Assembly (NCBI GenBank): GCA_964464965.1
Contig: CAYXHM010000001.1
Location: 620,001 to 684,000 of the forward strand
DNA from: UBA5543 sp964464965
Lineage (GTDB): Bacteria; Bacteroidota; Bacteroidia; Chitinophagales; Chitinophagaceae
Direction: 5' to 3'
Length of the DNA stretch: 64,000 bases
The notes under the pieces are model-generated. The model worked only from the letters and a program-made list of their open reading frames with translations. It made no database searches and was not told the DNA's origin. Positions 33,226 to 43,700 of this stretch are shown piece by piece (positions within the stretch are counted from its first letter, which is position 1; each line of letters begins with the position of its first letter). The translations under genes and the position numbers were made by a program.

Positions 33226-34647
33226 ATGGAGATACCCTGTACAGCAGATGAAGAACAACTATTTTCAAGTATAGCACAGGTAGCTGAAGATACCAATACG
33301 CCTTGCTATATAGTTGGTGGATTCGTACGCGACAAGTTACTGGGGCGGCCTACTAAAGATATAGATTTTGTATGCCTTGGCAGTGGAATAGATATGGCAC
33401 AAAATGTGGCGCATTCTTTAAAGGGGCGGCCCAAGGTAAATTTTTTCAAGAATTTTGGCACAGCACAATTCCGTTACAGGGATTTTGATATAGAATTTGT
33501 AGGTGCACGCAGGGAATCTTATACGCACGATTCCCGTAAACCACTTGTAGAAGAAGGCAGTCTTGCAGATGACCAGAACCGCAGAGATTTCACCATCAAT
33601 GCAATGGCCATCAGCCTTAACAAAGCTGATTATGGCCAACTTGTTGACCCCTTTGGTGGTGTTGCCGATCTGGAAGCAAAAATAATACGTACACCACTTG
33701 ACCCTGACATTACCTTCAGCGACGACCCTTTGCGCATGATGCGTTGCATACGTTTTGCCACACAGTTAGGCTTTAACATACACCCCGATGCATTTGAGGC
33801 TATATCAAGGAATAAAGAACGTATAAAGATAATTTCTCACGAACGCATTACAGACGAGTTGAATAAAATAATGGCTACGTCTAAACCCTCCGTTGGTTTC
33901 GACCTGCTGTACCGTTGTGAATTACTACATGTATTTTTCCCGCAGCTGGTAGCGCTGGCAGGCGTAGAATATGTTGATGGTAAAGGCCATAAAGACAACT
34001 TCTACCATACGCTGCAGGTGTTGGATAATGTATGCGACCGGAGTGATAACCTATGGCTGCGCTGGGCAGCATTATTGCACGATATAGGCAAACCGGCTAC
34101 TAAACGTTTTGAAAAAGGCCATGGATGGACATTTCACGGGCACGATGCTGTAGGAGAACGGATGACCTACAAGATATTCAGGCAGATGAAACTGCCGCAA
34201 AATGAAAAGATGAAATATGTAGCCAAGCTGGTAGCGCTACACCTGCGTCCTATTGGCCTGTCAAAAGAAGACATAACAGACTCTGCTATGCGCAGGCTGT
34301 TGTTTGATGCCGGCGAAGACCTGGAAGACCTGATGATACTATGTGAAAGCGACATTACATCAAAAAACAAACAGAAAGTAAAACGCTTTCTTGAGAACTT
34401 TGAAGCCGTACGTCAGCGCCTGAAAGAAGTTGAAGAAAACGACCGTATGCGCAATTGGCAGCCGCCGATAGATGGTGCTGAAATAATGGAAATATTTAAC
34501 CTGCCCCCATCGCGCGAGGTAGGCAGTCTTAAAACTGCCATACGCGAAGCCATACTGGATAATGTGATTGATAACACAAGAGAAGCTGCCTACGAATACC
34601 TGATACAGAAAGCCGGGGAAATGGGGCTCTCCCCGGTAATAAAATAA
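33226..34647 (+). CDS. cca: CCA-adding tRNA nucleotidyltransferase with HD domain
   Basis: Adds the terminal CCA to tRNA; 473 aa. The nucleotidyltransferase head has IVGGFVRDKLLGRPTKDIDF, with the DxD metal site. The neck and body motifs include NRRDFTINAMA and DPLRMMRCIRFATQLGF. An HD domain follows (LLHDIGKPATKRF with WTFHGHDAVGE), found in the class II enzymes with phosphohydrolase activity. It ends seven bases before the convergent HIT gene. Confidence 0.94.
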   Translation: MEIPCTADEEQLFSSIAQVAEDTNTPCYIVGGFVRDKLLGRPTKDIDFVCLGSGIDMAQNVAHSLKGRPKVNFFKNFGTAQFRYRDFDIEFVGARRESYTHDSRKPLVEEGSLADDQNRRDFTINAMAISLNKADYGQLVDPFGGVADLEAKIIRTPLDPDITFSDDPLRMMRCIRFATQLGFNIHPDAFEAISRNKERIKIISHERITDELNKIMATSKPSVGFDLLYRCELLHVFFPQLVALAGVEYVDGKGHKDNFYHTLQVLDNVCDRSDNLWLRWAALLHDIGKPATKRFEKGHGWTFHGHDAVGERMTYKIFRQMKLPQNEKMKYVAKLVALHLRPIGLSKEDITDSAMRRLLFDAGEDLEDLMILCESDITSKNKQKVKRFLENFEAVRQRLKEVEENDRMRNWQPPIDGAEIMEIFNLPPSREVGSLKTAIREAILDNVIDNTREAAYEYLIQKAGEMGLSPVIK

Positions 34648-34654
34648 TACATTA

Positions 34655-35047
34655 TTATAAATACCGCAGTATCTGCTGTTGTGCTGCAAGTAATTCAGCC
34701 TCGGCAACTTTCAGTTTCGGACGTGTAAAATTCAGGTCGTCGGCGGTATTGATAGGCAACAGGTGCATGTGGGCATGTGGCACTTCCAGACCTACCACAC
34801 TTATACCGCACCGCTTGCAATCAAATGCCTGCTCTATAGCTTTAGCTATGGGTTGAGCAAATACGAGCCACTGAGCAAGTATCTCTTTATGTGCATCAAA
34901 AATTTTATCTACTTCTTTTTTTGGCACCACCAGTACATGGCCCGTCACCAAAGGAAAAACATCCAGGAAAGCGTAAAAATTATCATCTTCAGCTATCTTG
35001 TATGATGGAATCTCACCCGTGATAATTTTTGAGAAGAGGCTGGCCAT
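34655..35047 (-). CDS. HIT-family nucleotide-binding protein
   Basis: A protein of 130 aa with the histidine triad VPHAHMHLLPI (HxHxH, about residues 89-99), the family signature for nucleotide phosphoramidase or related hydrolase activity. Upstream is the usual AEDDNFYAFLDVFPL, GHVLVVPKKEVD. It is two bases after greA in the same direction, so they form an operon. Confidence 0.92.
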   Translation of the reverse strand: MASLFSKIITGEIPSYKIAEDDNFYAFLDVFPLVTGHVLVVPKKEVDKIFDAHKEILAQWLVFAQPIAKAIEQAFDCKRCGISVVGLEVPHAHMHLLPINTADDLNFTRPKLKVAEAELLAAQQQILRYL

Positions 35048-35049
35048 AA

Positions 35050-35523
35050 TTAAATAGAGATATTTTCTATTTTAAACTTCAGCACGCCACCGGGTGTAAC
35101 CACCTCCGCTATCTCACCAATTGCTTTGCCCAGCACCCCTTTACCTATGGGAGAGGTGACAGATATTTTTTTAGCTTTAAGGTCAGCTTCCTGTTCAGAA
35201 ACAATCTGGTACTCCATGCTTTTTTTTGTATCCAGGTTCAGTACAGTTACTTTACTTAGTATAGATACTTTGCTGATGTCAATATCTTTGGCATCAATCA
35301 CCCTTGCAGTAGCCACAACAGCCTCAAGCCTGGCAATTTTTGCCTCATGGTGGCCTTGTGCTTCCTTGGCTGCATCATACTCGGCATTCTCTTTTAAGTC
35401 GCCTTTTTCTCTTGCTTCGGCTATCTGCCTTGCTATTTCAGCCCTACCTGTTGTTCTGAGTTTATTCAACTCATCCTTCATCTGGTCTAGCGTTTCCTGT
35501 GTTACATAGTTCAGTCCTGACAT
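35050..35523 (-). CDS. greA: GreA transcription elongation factor
   Basis: Rescues stalled RNA polymerase by stimulating transcript cleavage. With the ATG at 35523 it has 157 aa (MSGLNYVTQETLDQMKDELN). The N-terminal half is a coiled coil with the acidic tip DLKENAEYDAAKEAQ. The C-terminal half has the FKBP-like part, SPIGKGVLGKAIGEIAEV. An upstream TTG would add six residues but lies inside the promoter. The HIT gene follows. Confidence 0.93.
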   Translation of the reverse strand: MSGLNYVTQETLDQMKDELNKLRTTGRAEIARQIAEAREKGDLKENAEYDAAKEAQGHHEAKIARLEAVVATARVIDAKDIDISKVSILSKVTVLNLDTKKSMEYQIVSEQEADLKAKKISVTSPIGKGVLGKAIGEIAEVVTPGGVLKFKIENISI

Positions 35524-35526
35524 GCT

Positions 35527-35558
35527 CAAATCTGTTTTCAAGTTTGAAAAAAATACAA
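35527..35558 (-). promoter_or_regulatory. Promoter of greA
   Basis: Minus-strand TTG (35556-35558), a 21-base gap, then CAGATTTG (35527-35534), one mismatch from TAnnTTTG. Three bases later comes the ATG. The promoter overlaps the foot of the upstream terminator. Confidence 0.5.
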
Positions 35559-35582
35559 CGCTCCTGTAATACAGAAGCGTTG
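35547..35582 (-). terminator. Terminator of the receptor-PorV operon
   Basis: CAACGCT (35556-35562) pairs with AGCGTTG (35576-35582); one mismatch inside is followed by four more pairs (CTGT with ACAG). On the minus strand a T-rich tract of about eight bases follows. It lies between the PorV-like gene and greA. Confidence 0.75.
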
Positions 35583-35610
35583 CAGATAACTAAAATTACG
35601 ATTTTTTTAT

Positions 35611-36711
35611 TTAGCGCATAATACGCAAAGAAATTGTGTGTATTCCATTATTGGGTCTTTTTGTTGACCTGAAGGAATAATCCAATGCCATTTTAGGGCC
35701 GCTTTCCGCAATCCTGAATTGTACAGTAGCACCTGCACAAAGGCCTGTGTAAAAAGTAGTACTTAAAGCCTGGTCACCAATTTTGTTTTCGTACCTGTAA
35801 CCAGCACGTAGCATAATTGTTTCCTGGAAACCATATTCCAATGCAGCACCGATATAGTCATTATTGAATGAATTGGAAGTAAAGTTGGCCATAGTAGTAA
35901 GCCTGTGTTTAGGCGTAGTTTCTTCTGTACTTTGCGCTTCTTCTGTACTCACTCTGTTCTCATCCAGGTAGAAGTCATAAGAAATACCCAGGTTCAGGTA
36001 CGTAGGCATCTCAAATTGTTCTGAAGGTATCTGTCTGTTTATCGTGTAAGACTCGTCTTCAGGTGCTTCCGTGTTAATTGAAAAACCGCTACCAGTGTAT
36101 CTCATGCCGGTACCGATATTGCGCAATGTAATACCAAAGTGGAAATTATCCCTGGTACCGGTAACATACTGGATACCTGCTTCAAACACTGTACCAGTTG
36201 CTTTGGCATCAGGTATCTGTTCTGAAACAAATGTAGCCGCAGCACCTGCAGATATATTCTGGGAGAATGATTTGGAATAACCTACCATTACGTTAAAAAA
36301 CTGTGGATTGTAGGTACCAATACCTCCCTCGGGATTATTATAGTCTGTAATAGGTATTTCGCCAAAACTCATAGACATAATATTAGCTCCTATTACACCA
36401 ATATTACCCAAATTCTGCGCAAAGCCAAGATTACTAATACCTATGCCCGAACCACTCAGGTACATAGAATGAGAGAAGCCTACTTCAGTTTTATTAATAT
36501 TCGCCAGGCCGGCTATGTTTGTCTTCATAGCGTCCAATCCTTTCACATAAGATGTGTTCATTCCAAAAACGCCTGTGCTTTGCCCCCAGGGGTTTATCAA
36601 CAACTGGGTTGCACCTGCCTGTCCTGAACGGTCTTTATTTCCCGCAAAACCAGCCACTGACATGCCCATAGCACAAACCATCATTGCAGCTTTGGTATAA
36701 TACTTTCTCAT
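35611..36711 (-). CDS. PorV/PorQ-family outer-membrane barrel
   Basis: A protein of 366 aa with a signal peptide (about 1-23, MMVCAMGMSVAGFAG) and a FadL-like beta-barrel pattern: LLINPWGQSTGVFGMNTSY, NIAGLANINKTEVGFSHSMY, SGSGIGISNLGFAQNLGNIG and a C-terminal strand TISLRIMR. PorV and PorQ shuttle cargo in the type IX secretion system. It is the third gene of the operon, after the receptor and the long secreted protein. An alternative role is as a dedicated shuttle for the neighbouring secreted protein. Confidence 0.8.
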   Translation of the reverse strand: MRKYYTKAAMMVCAMGMSVAGFAGNKDRSGQAGATQLLINPWGQSTGVFGMNTSYVKGLDAMKTNIAGLANINKTEVGFSHSMYLSGSGIGISNLGFAQNLGNIGVIGANIMSMSFGEIPITDYNNPEGGIGTYNPQFFNVMVGYSKSFSQNISAGAAATFVSEQIPDAKATGTVFEAGIQYVTGTRDNFHFGITLRNIGTGMRYTGSGFSINTEAPEDESYTINRQIPSEQFEMPTYLNLGISYDFYLDENRVSTEEAQSTEETTPKHRLTTMANFTSNSFNNDYIGAALEYGFQETIMLRAGYRYENKIGDQALSTTFYTGLCAGATVQFRIAESGPKMALDYSFRSTKRPNNGIHTISLRIMR

Positions 36712-36777
36712 AATTCGCAGTATAAATATTTTATTGAAAGGAGAGAAGCAGGAACTTCTCTCCCTAATAATTTAAGA

Positions 36778-39700
36778 TTAATAGTTTGTAATATCTATCG
36801 GACGCATTGCACCAAACCAGCGGATTACTTTTTCGCCTATACCTTCTGCATTAACATGCATCAGGTACATGCCACTCGCAATAGGCAGACCTTTGGCATT
36901 GCGTATATCCCAGTCTATATAAGAAACATTCGCATTGTCTTTATCCAGTTTGCGTATCAGGGTGCCATCCAGTGAGTAAATGCTCACGGTTGCTCTGGCC
37001 GGCAGGTTAATGATCTTAACACGTGTATCATACCTGTTCAGTTCATATCCGTTATAGCCATAATAAGGGTTAGGCACGGTGTGTATCCTGTCCATTAATG
37101 CATCCTTGTCAGCATTTGGATTATCACCCAGCTTAACCGGTGCCATATCACCCATAGAGAAGTAATACAATGGATAAGCATTGTTTCTTAAGGTACCGTT
37201 ATTTAGCGCAGCCGTGTTATAGGTAGTATAAGGACGGGATACCCTGAACTGTAACCGTACATCGTTTGGTATCAACCCTTCTGAAAGAGGCTTGAACTTC
37301 GAATTTGTAAATGGATTCAGTAGTGGTACACCCACCCATGCAAACTTATCAAACCTGGCTGTTTTCTCAAACGGACTTGTACTTGTAAAGGCTTTTATGA
37401 ATGTACGGCTTGAGTCATACCTGCTGTTCTGCACATATATGGTATGTTTACCACCAAATACTACGTTGGCTCTTGAAGACCCGTCATCTGTAGGGAACGA
37501 AAAAGCTTCGCTGCTTGGGTTCCATATCATATCGTTACCATTATGAGCCTTCAACCATGAGTCTTCGCCAAAATACATATTCAATCGCTCACCTGTCTCC
37601 AGGTTAATGGCATAACCGGGGAACCATGAAAAACCTGTATCACCGGGTATAGTAGAATAAACAGGGCGTCCATTCTCATCCCACTCTTTATTCCAGCTTG
37701 GGTGCGAGCGCGGATTTCCTTTTAGCGTATTACCTTCTGCAAGCGCAGCATCATCATTCATTTCAAAAACTATACACCTTGTCCATTTAGACATATCACT
37801 GGTCATAACAACATCTACACTTGGCAATTCGCTAAGGTTTGCGTTGTTTCCGGGAAACGCTACACCAAAGCCACATTCTGAACGATTCTCATCGCTAGCC
37901 AGTGCATATGGTGCCCATGTACCAACGGTTGTAGAATACCTGTCCAGCAAATCCTCATAATACTGTCCTACTGTATCACCCTTAACATCATTGAAGTCAC
38001 ACAGGCTGGATGTGTCATTAGCATTATTACCTGCACGTATCCAGTTTGCGAAAGAATTGGTTTCCTCATCATTAACACCGGCAAGCCAGGGGTTAGAAGG
38101 GTCAGAGAAAATTATATCACTCTTTATCAAACCATTATTATATCTATGGGGACTATCTACCGGCCTTACAGCTTGCTCAGCCTCTATAGATATACCATAT
38201 TCCTCCAATATTTGTTCGTATTTACCATTCAGGTTCCTTTCGCTATAAATAGTGTCATTTGTAGAAAGGTTTACCAGCGTCCATGTACCAAAGCTATCCT
38301 TTATTCCTTTTGTAACCTCACTATTCAACGGCCCATTCATTTGCAACTCGAAATCGTAAGGTTTTATCTGCAATGGATCTATCACTTTGATATTAACGGG
38401 GCCTTTACCACCTTTATATACAGGATAGATAGACTGGTGAATTTTACCCCCTGCTACGTCAATACCATTAACGGCTTCCATTTCAGATTCTTCAGTCAGT
38501 TCCAAGTCGTTTCTTCCGTTACCGGTGCCTTCAATACGGGTAATTTTCACACCATCACCAAAGTCTGCATTCAAAACCGTACCCATGTCACCATTAGCCG
38601 GATTAGGAGAACCAATCACTACCTCTATAGCAGTACCACCCGCTCCTTTAGAACTTTCAAGATAAGCCAGGTCCTGCGTAGAATCTGCCCCTCTCGGGTT
38701 AAATGGTGCAAAATTATTATAAGCATAAGCAACAGCTACAAAATAGTAATTTTTATAGTTTACAAGCCTTTTGTCTTCACCTTTTGCAAACGCATCACTT
38801 GTTATCTCAAAACTATGTTTAATACCGCTGTCAGCTCCAATTACTTTCACCACAGGAACAAAAGTAGAATCACTTAAATCAGTTACGGCGTCGTAATTAA
38901 CAATGCGTGTGATACCATTTTGCTTATCAACCTGGAAGATTTCTATAGCCAGCTCAGGATTGACAGTACCATTTTCCTGAAAAATGTTAGCCGGTGTTAC
39001 AAACCTGTCTTTCAACTGGAATACCCTGTAACCTTCAAAAACATATAGGGAATCTGCCCCACCATACCTTGCTGCTTTGTTAGAAACCGCACGGAACTTT
39101 TGTTGTGACAGATCTGAACCATACCTTTCCTGATAGTTATTGCTAAGCTCATCATTTGTCAGGTAGAAAATCAGTTTGCGATCTAACGCACGTGTTACCA
39201 TACGTGGTGCTTCAGGGCCTTCTATAGTTTTAAAGTTGTTATCAAACAGCCCTTGCGCGACATCATCTGCCACACGTATTTTCCTGAAAGAAGTATTAGG
39301 ACAACCGCCCGCGTCTGCAACCCACACCGCACCAATAGTAATATCGTTAACCACACCGGGCTCTAACTTGAACGCACCCGCGGAGTGTACGAAACGCCTG
39401 TCCCCAACCGGGTTGTTACAGGTACACTCAGACCATTCAGACCTGTTTCCCGGATCGCCGAAGAATATATAAGGTGTCAGCGGCCCTTCGCTATAACCTT
39501 TTGATGGGGTATTTGGGCCTTTAAAGTCGTTAGAAAAACGTTGCCCGTTACGGATAGACCCCGTCATATAGTTGTATATCTCTATACCATTGTTAGGGTT
39601 ACCAATAACCGAATTGTCGTTATTATAATAGGTAAAGGCTGACATGCCTAAGGTATCAAGAACGATAGTGCCGCCAACGTTTGTCCGTTTTACGGGTCCT

Positions 39701-40737
39701 TTAAAGAAGTCAACACCCACCATAGGCACACGGTCTCCATAGCTGTTTACCTGGCCCTGGCCATCTACGCTGGTACCTTGATATAATATGCCTAAATCAC
39801 GGCTTGTGTCACAACCTATGTAGTCATCGTTATAGTAACCAAGGTCAGCGTCCGTCCAGGTAGCAATATATGTGCTGTCAAGTGTAAGACTTCCCCTGTT
39901 TATAACACGGAAATTGTAAAAGGTAGCATCATTCAGGTAATCTTTAGTAGCGTAAGCAAAAGCACTTGCCTGTACCTCTATACCTATACCTTCAGTTTTA
40001 GACTGTTGTTTAACATTTCCTTTATCATTATATACCCACCATATAAACTGGTCGCCCACTATATCCGGATAATCACCATCAAGGGGTTCATATATACCGT
40101 TATCGTTTACATCCACGAAAGGAGCATACTGAACTCCTGTACGCAATAGTAGCCCGTTCCCATTGCGGCCTACAGCCCTTGCATTGCCTGCAGCGGGCCA
40201 TTGTAATATTGCTTCAAATTCGGTATCTCCTTCAGCTGCTGCCGGAGATGCTAATGCACGGAATTTAGTAATAGTTTCCCGGCTTATCTTCCAGAAACGG
40301 TCCCATTCAGAACAATCAGTCTCTGTTATTTCAGCCTGTTCGTCCAACGGGCCAGGCCAGTAGTCATTACCGGTCTGGCGGTATGTCTGCGCCGCCACTT
40401 TAAGCTGCTTTTGCTCATCCCGGCCACCAATCCATACAGAACCGGCAAATAAAGAGTTCTTACGTGACCCTTTTGGTACTTCATAACGTGCTTCAGCAGT
40501 ACCATTATCCCACCACATATCACCACCGGTCATCAATCTTGCCCTTACGTTGTTTATGTCCAGGTCAATAGATGCTTCCGCTGCCTTACAGCTGGCAGTT
40601 GTTTTCAATTGCCCTATCTTCTTCTGGCCGGGCACTACTCCTTGCTTATTAACATCAGGTCGAGCAATCGCCTGCGTTGTTAACGCAAAACTACCGGAGA
40701 GCAGTAACAGCTTTATTTTATTATTCATCCGTATCAT
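36778..40737 (-). CDS. Very large secreted protein with C-terminal sorting region
   Basis: A protein of 1319 aa with a signal peptide (cleavage after TQAIARP). It is mostly beta-rich and Asn/Gly-rich with several acidic turns (ASAFAYATKDYLNDATFYNF, VDVNDNGIYEPLDGDYPDI). The last 80 residues (ATVSIYSLDGTLIRKLD, WDIRNAKGLPIASGMYLMHV) resemble a FlgD-like or T9SS sorting domain, but the protein continues a little after it (WFGAMRPIDITNY). I recognise no catalytic motif. It is translated with the receptor (37 bases upstream) and the PorV-like barrel (66 bases downstream). Confidence 0.75.
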   Translation of the reverse strand: MIRMNNKIKLLLLSGSFALTTQAIARPDVNKQGVVPGQKKIGQLKTTASCKAAEASIDLDINNVRARLMTGGDMWWDNGTAEARYEVPKGSRKNSLFAGSVWIGGRDEQKQLKVAAQTYRQTGNDYWPGPLDEQAEITETDCSEWDRFWKISRETITKFRALASPAAAEGDTEFEAILQWPAAGNARAVGRNGNGLLLRTGVQYAPFVDVNDNGIYEPLDGDYPDIVGDQFIWWVYNDKGNVKQQSKTEGIGIEVQASAFAYATKDYLNDATFYNFRVINRGSLTLDSTYIATWTDADLGYYNDDYIGCDTSRDLGILYQGTSVDGQGQVNSYGDRVPMVGVDFFKGPVKRTNVGGTIVLDTLGMSAFTYYNNDNSVIGNPNNGIEIYNYMTGSIRNGQRFSNDFKGPNTPSKGYSEGPLTPYIFFGDPGNRSEWSECTCNNPVGDRRFVHSAGAFKLEPGVVNDITIGAVWVADAGGCPNTSFRKIRVADDVAQGLFDNNFKTIEGPEAPRMVTRALDRKLIFYLTNDELSNNYQERYGSDLSQQKFRAVSNKAARYGGADSLYVFEGYRVFQLKDRFVTPANIFQENGTVNPELAIEIFQVDKQNGITRIVNYDAVTDLSDSTFVPVVKVIGADSGIKHSFEITSDAFAKGEDKRLVNYKNYYFVAVAYAYNNFAPFNPRGADSTQDLAYLESSKGAGGTAIEVVIGSPNPANGDMGTVLNADFGDGVKITRIEGTGNGRNDLELTEESEMEAVNGIDVAGGKIHQSIYPVYKGGKGPVNIKVIDPLQIKPYDFELQMNGPLNSEVTKGIKDSFGTWTLVNLSTNDTIYSERNLNGKYEQILEEYGISIEAEQAVRPVDSPHRYNNGLIKSDIIFSDPSNPWLAGVNDEETNSFANWIRAGNNANDTSSLCDFNDVKGDTVGQYYEDLLDRYSTTVGTWAPYALASDENRSECGFGVAFPGNNANLSELPSVDVVMTSDMSKWTRCIVFEMNDDAALAEGNTLKGNPRSHPSWNKEWDENGRPVYSTIPGDTGFSWFPGYAINLETGERLNMYFGEDSWLKAHNGNDMIWNPSSEAFSFPTDDGSSRANVVFGGKHTIYVQNSRYDSSRTFIKAFTSTSPFEKTARFDKFAWVGVPLLNPFTNSKFKPLSEGLIPNDVRLQFRVSRPYTTYNTAALNNGTLRNNAYPLYYFSMGDMAPVKLGDNPNADKDALMDRIHTVPNPYYGYNGYELNRYDTRVKIINLPARATVSIYSLDGTLIRKLDKDNANVSYIDWDIRNAKGLPIASGMYLMHVNAEGIGEKVIRWFGAMRPIDITNY

Positions 40738-40774
40738 AACTTATTGAAGTTATTATTCTGAAAATTATTTCTAC

Positions 40775-43700
40775 TTAAAAATTAAAGTTCAAGCCCAGGT
40801 TTATCCTCCTTGGCAGGTTCAACCTGTCATTACCTATACCTAACAAGTTCGCAGAATAGAGGTCAACAAAAGACTGCGCATTGTATTGATTCCTTGAAGT
40901 TTGCACACCTTGTGGATGTGTCAGGTAACCATCATCATCAGGCCTGCCGGTATAGCCATCAACTTCAATAATATCACGTGTGTTCAACAAATTCGTTATC
41001 AAAACATATGCATTTACATATAACTGCCTTGTAGGCTTAGTAACCTCTTTATTCTTTTTACCGAAATTTAGGTTAAAATCTTTATCCAACTTAAGATCGA
41101 TCATAAAGTGCCATGGCAACCTTGCACCATTAACCTGTCCATCCACTGTATTGGCAACACTCCTCGGGAAGCTGTATTTAGTATAGGGCTCACCGCTTCT
41201 TGTCCTGAATATAAAGTTGGCACCTGCCTGCTCCAGGATATGTTTATTGCCAACCATTGGGCCTTTGCCTTTTGCATACCTATAGTCAAGTGTAGTAACT
41301 ATATTATGCCTTACGTCCAAATTCAACGGGAAAACGGTACGTATATTGGGCAAACCGGCACTGATAAAGCCTGACAATAAACCAGGAGCACTTGGATTAC
41401 CTGCGCTGGCTATGCCTGACTGCGTTCTATCACCTGTACCATTAGCAAACTGTAAGGTATAAGCTACATCTAATCTCAGATTACCTGTGCGGCGCATATC
41501 ATAACGTACTGTCATACCCTTGGTTGTAGAGAAGTCACGGTTGCCATACGTATAATACGTGGTAGGATAAGCATATAAATAAGGCCTAACTTGTATCATA
41601 TCCTTACGTTCCCTGTAAAAACCACTAATGGTCAAGGCGCTTGACTCGCTGATTTTTTGTTTGAAACCCAGCTCATAGTCAAAACTTTTTTCAGGTTTCA
41701 AATCGGGATTATTTATCAAACCACCCTGGTTAGCCGTCAGGAAATAATAATCAGATGGGGAAGTAAAGACATTTGACTTCGGCCTTTGTACTATTACATC
41801 ATAGTGAGCATAGAACATAGCCTCGTCAGATATGGGGAAGTTGAACAAAATACGCGGCATCACATTTATTTGTGGCTTGTAGTCTGTAAATGAACTGTTC
41901 GGGTCGAATGTACTATCAGTAATACGCACCTTGCTGTTGACCAGGTATGGCTGAGGGTCACGGCCACCGCTATATTGGGTAAGCGACCTCGGGTCTTCTA
42001 CAACACGTCCGTAAGGGTCGTACCATGTATCGCCATCCCTATAGCCAATTACGGAAGGCGCAGCAGATTCATTGTTATTTACATAAACCACATAATCATC
42101 TCCTATATTAGAAGGGGTTACACCACCTTCTGTAAACGTATTTTTCACTCGTGGATTACCAAATTCATCTATTAGCTGGCGTGAATCAGCCAGTGTATTC
42201 ACTTCGTACAGAGAATAAGGGTCTTTCAGAACTTTTGTATTAGCGTCAAAACGTTCTACCCTCAAACCTATGTTAAAGTTGATATCTTTAAATTGGAATT
42301 TATCCAGAATATAACCTGCAATATAGTTAGGGCGGAAAGAACCTATATCACGGGTATAGTTCCCATTAGCATCTTTTTTAGTAAAAAAGTCATTGAAGTT
42401 TACCTGGCCACGCTGACGGTTGCCTTTATAATCATATCCTCTGTAGGCTACATATGGATTACCTGTATTTAACAATTCATCGGCAGAAAACATATCTACT
42501 GAAAATTCAGATGGATCCAGCATATCTACAGCAATATAATCCGTAGCGCTTTTACCTAATTTCGCTCTGAGGTTTCTGTCAAAATTACTTTGCGTACCCA
42601 TAGCTTCTCTCGCGTATACAATTGTATCAGCATTATTCCATGACATACCGCTTCTATCAAACTCTTCCGGCGTATATTCTTTACCATCCACTATGAATAT
42701 TGGCTTTTGAGGATTTAGACCAATATGTGTATTGGTTAATTGGCGCATGTACTGCCATAAGCCACCCGTAGTACCAGCACCATTTATAGCGTAACTACTT
42801 TCTGAGCGCTGCTGGTAATATAACCCAAATTCTATTGCATGGCGTGTTTTGCCGGGCTGCAGGTCGAAAGACGCATCTACGGAAACGCTATATTGCTGTA
42901 TATCAACTTTATTAAATCCAATATTTGATTGGCCTGTTGTAGTATACAAACCATAAATAGTTTGAGGCATCTGGCCATTCACCAATGAGTTACGAGCAAT
43001 TATTGTTTGTTCGTTACCAGGAGAAGCTCCCTCTAAGTCCCTGAAATACTGGCTGGTATAGTTAGCCAGTAATGGGTTTAGCTCAGAACGCTCGTAGGTA
43101 GTCTGCACTGCAGCACGGTCAACAACAAGTCTCGTACCAAAACGGTTTGTTAAACTATCATAGCCTGGTACATATATCGGTATATATTCAGTATTAAACT
43201 TACCTACATAGCCATATTTGAAAATATCCTCTTTATGTTGCTCATGTTCAATTTTTTGATAGTCAATCTGGTAGTCTGCCTGTATTGTATAAAATGCATT
43301 GGAGATAATAGGCTTAGTTATAGCCTCTCCATCCGCTGTAGTAGTAGGTGCTCTCTTAAAACTTTGCTGCAACCTAAGAAACCCCCTGCCTGTATAGTTG
43401 TAAAAGTCAGCTATTTCGTCAGCAGAAAACAGTGTCCAGGCCCTATTGTAGTTTTTCTGTTTTGAATAGTTAAAGCTACCACCTGCACTCAGGTTCACAT
43501 TTTCGTCTAATTGAAAGTCAAGCCTGCCATTAATTCTGCCTTCAAATATCTGGGCATTCTGCCTTTGTTTTGTAATATATAAATCGTCACCCGTTACAGT
43601 CTCTGCCCTGTTCCTGTATATTGGAATACCAGATTGGTTAGGAACTGATACTAACGGATTTTGCCTGATATCATCCAGCACTTCCTCTTTTACAGCGTAG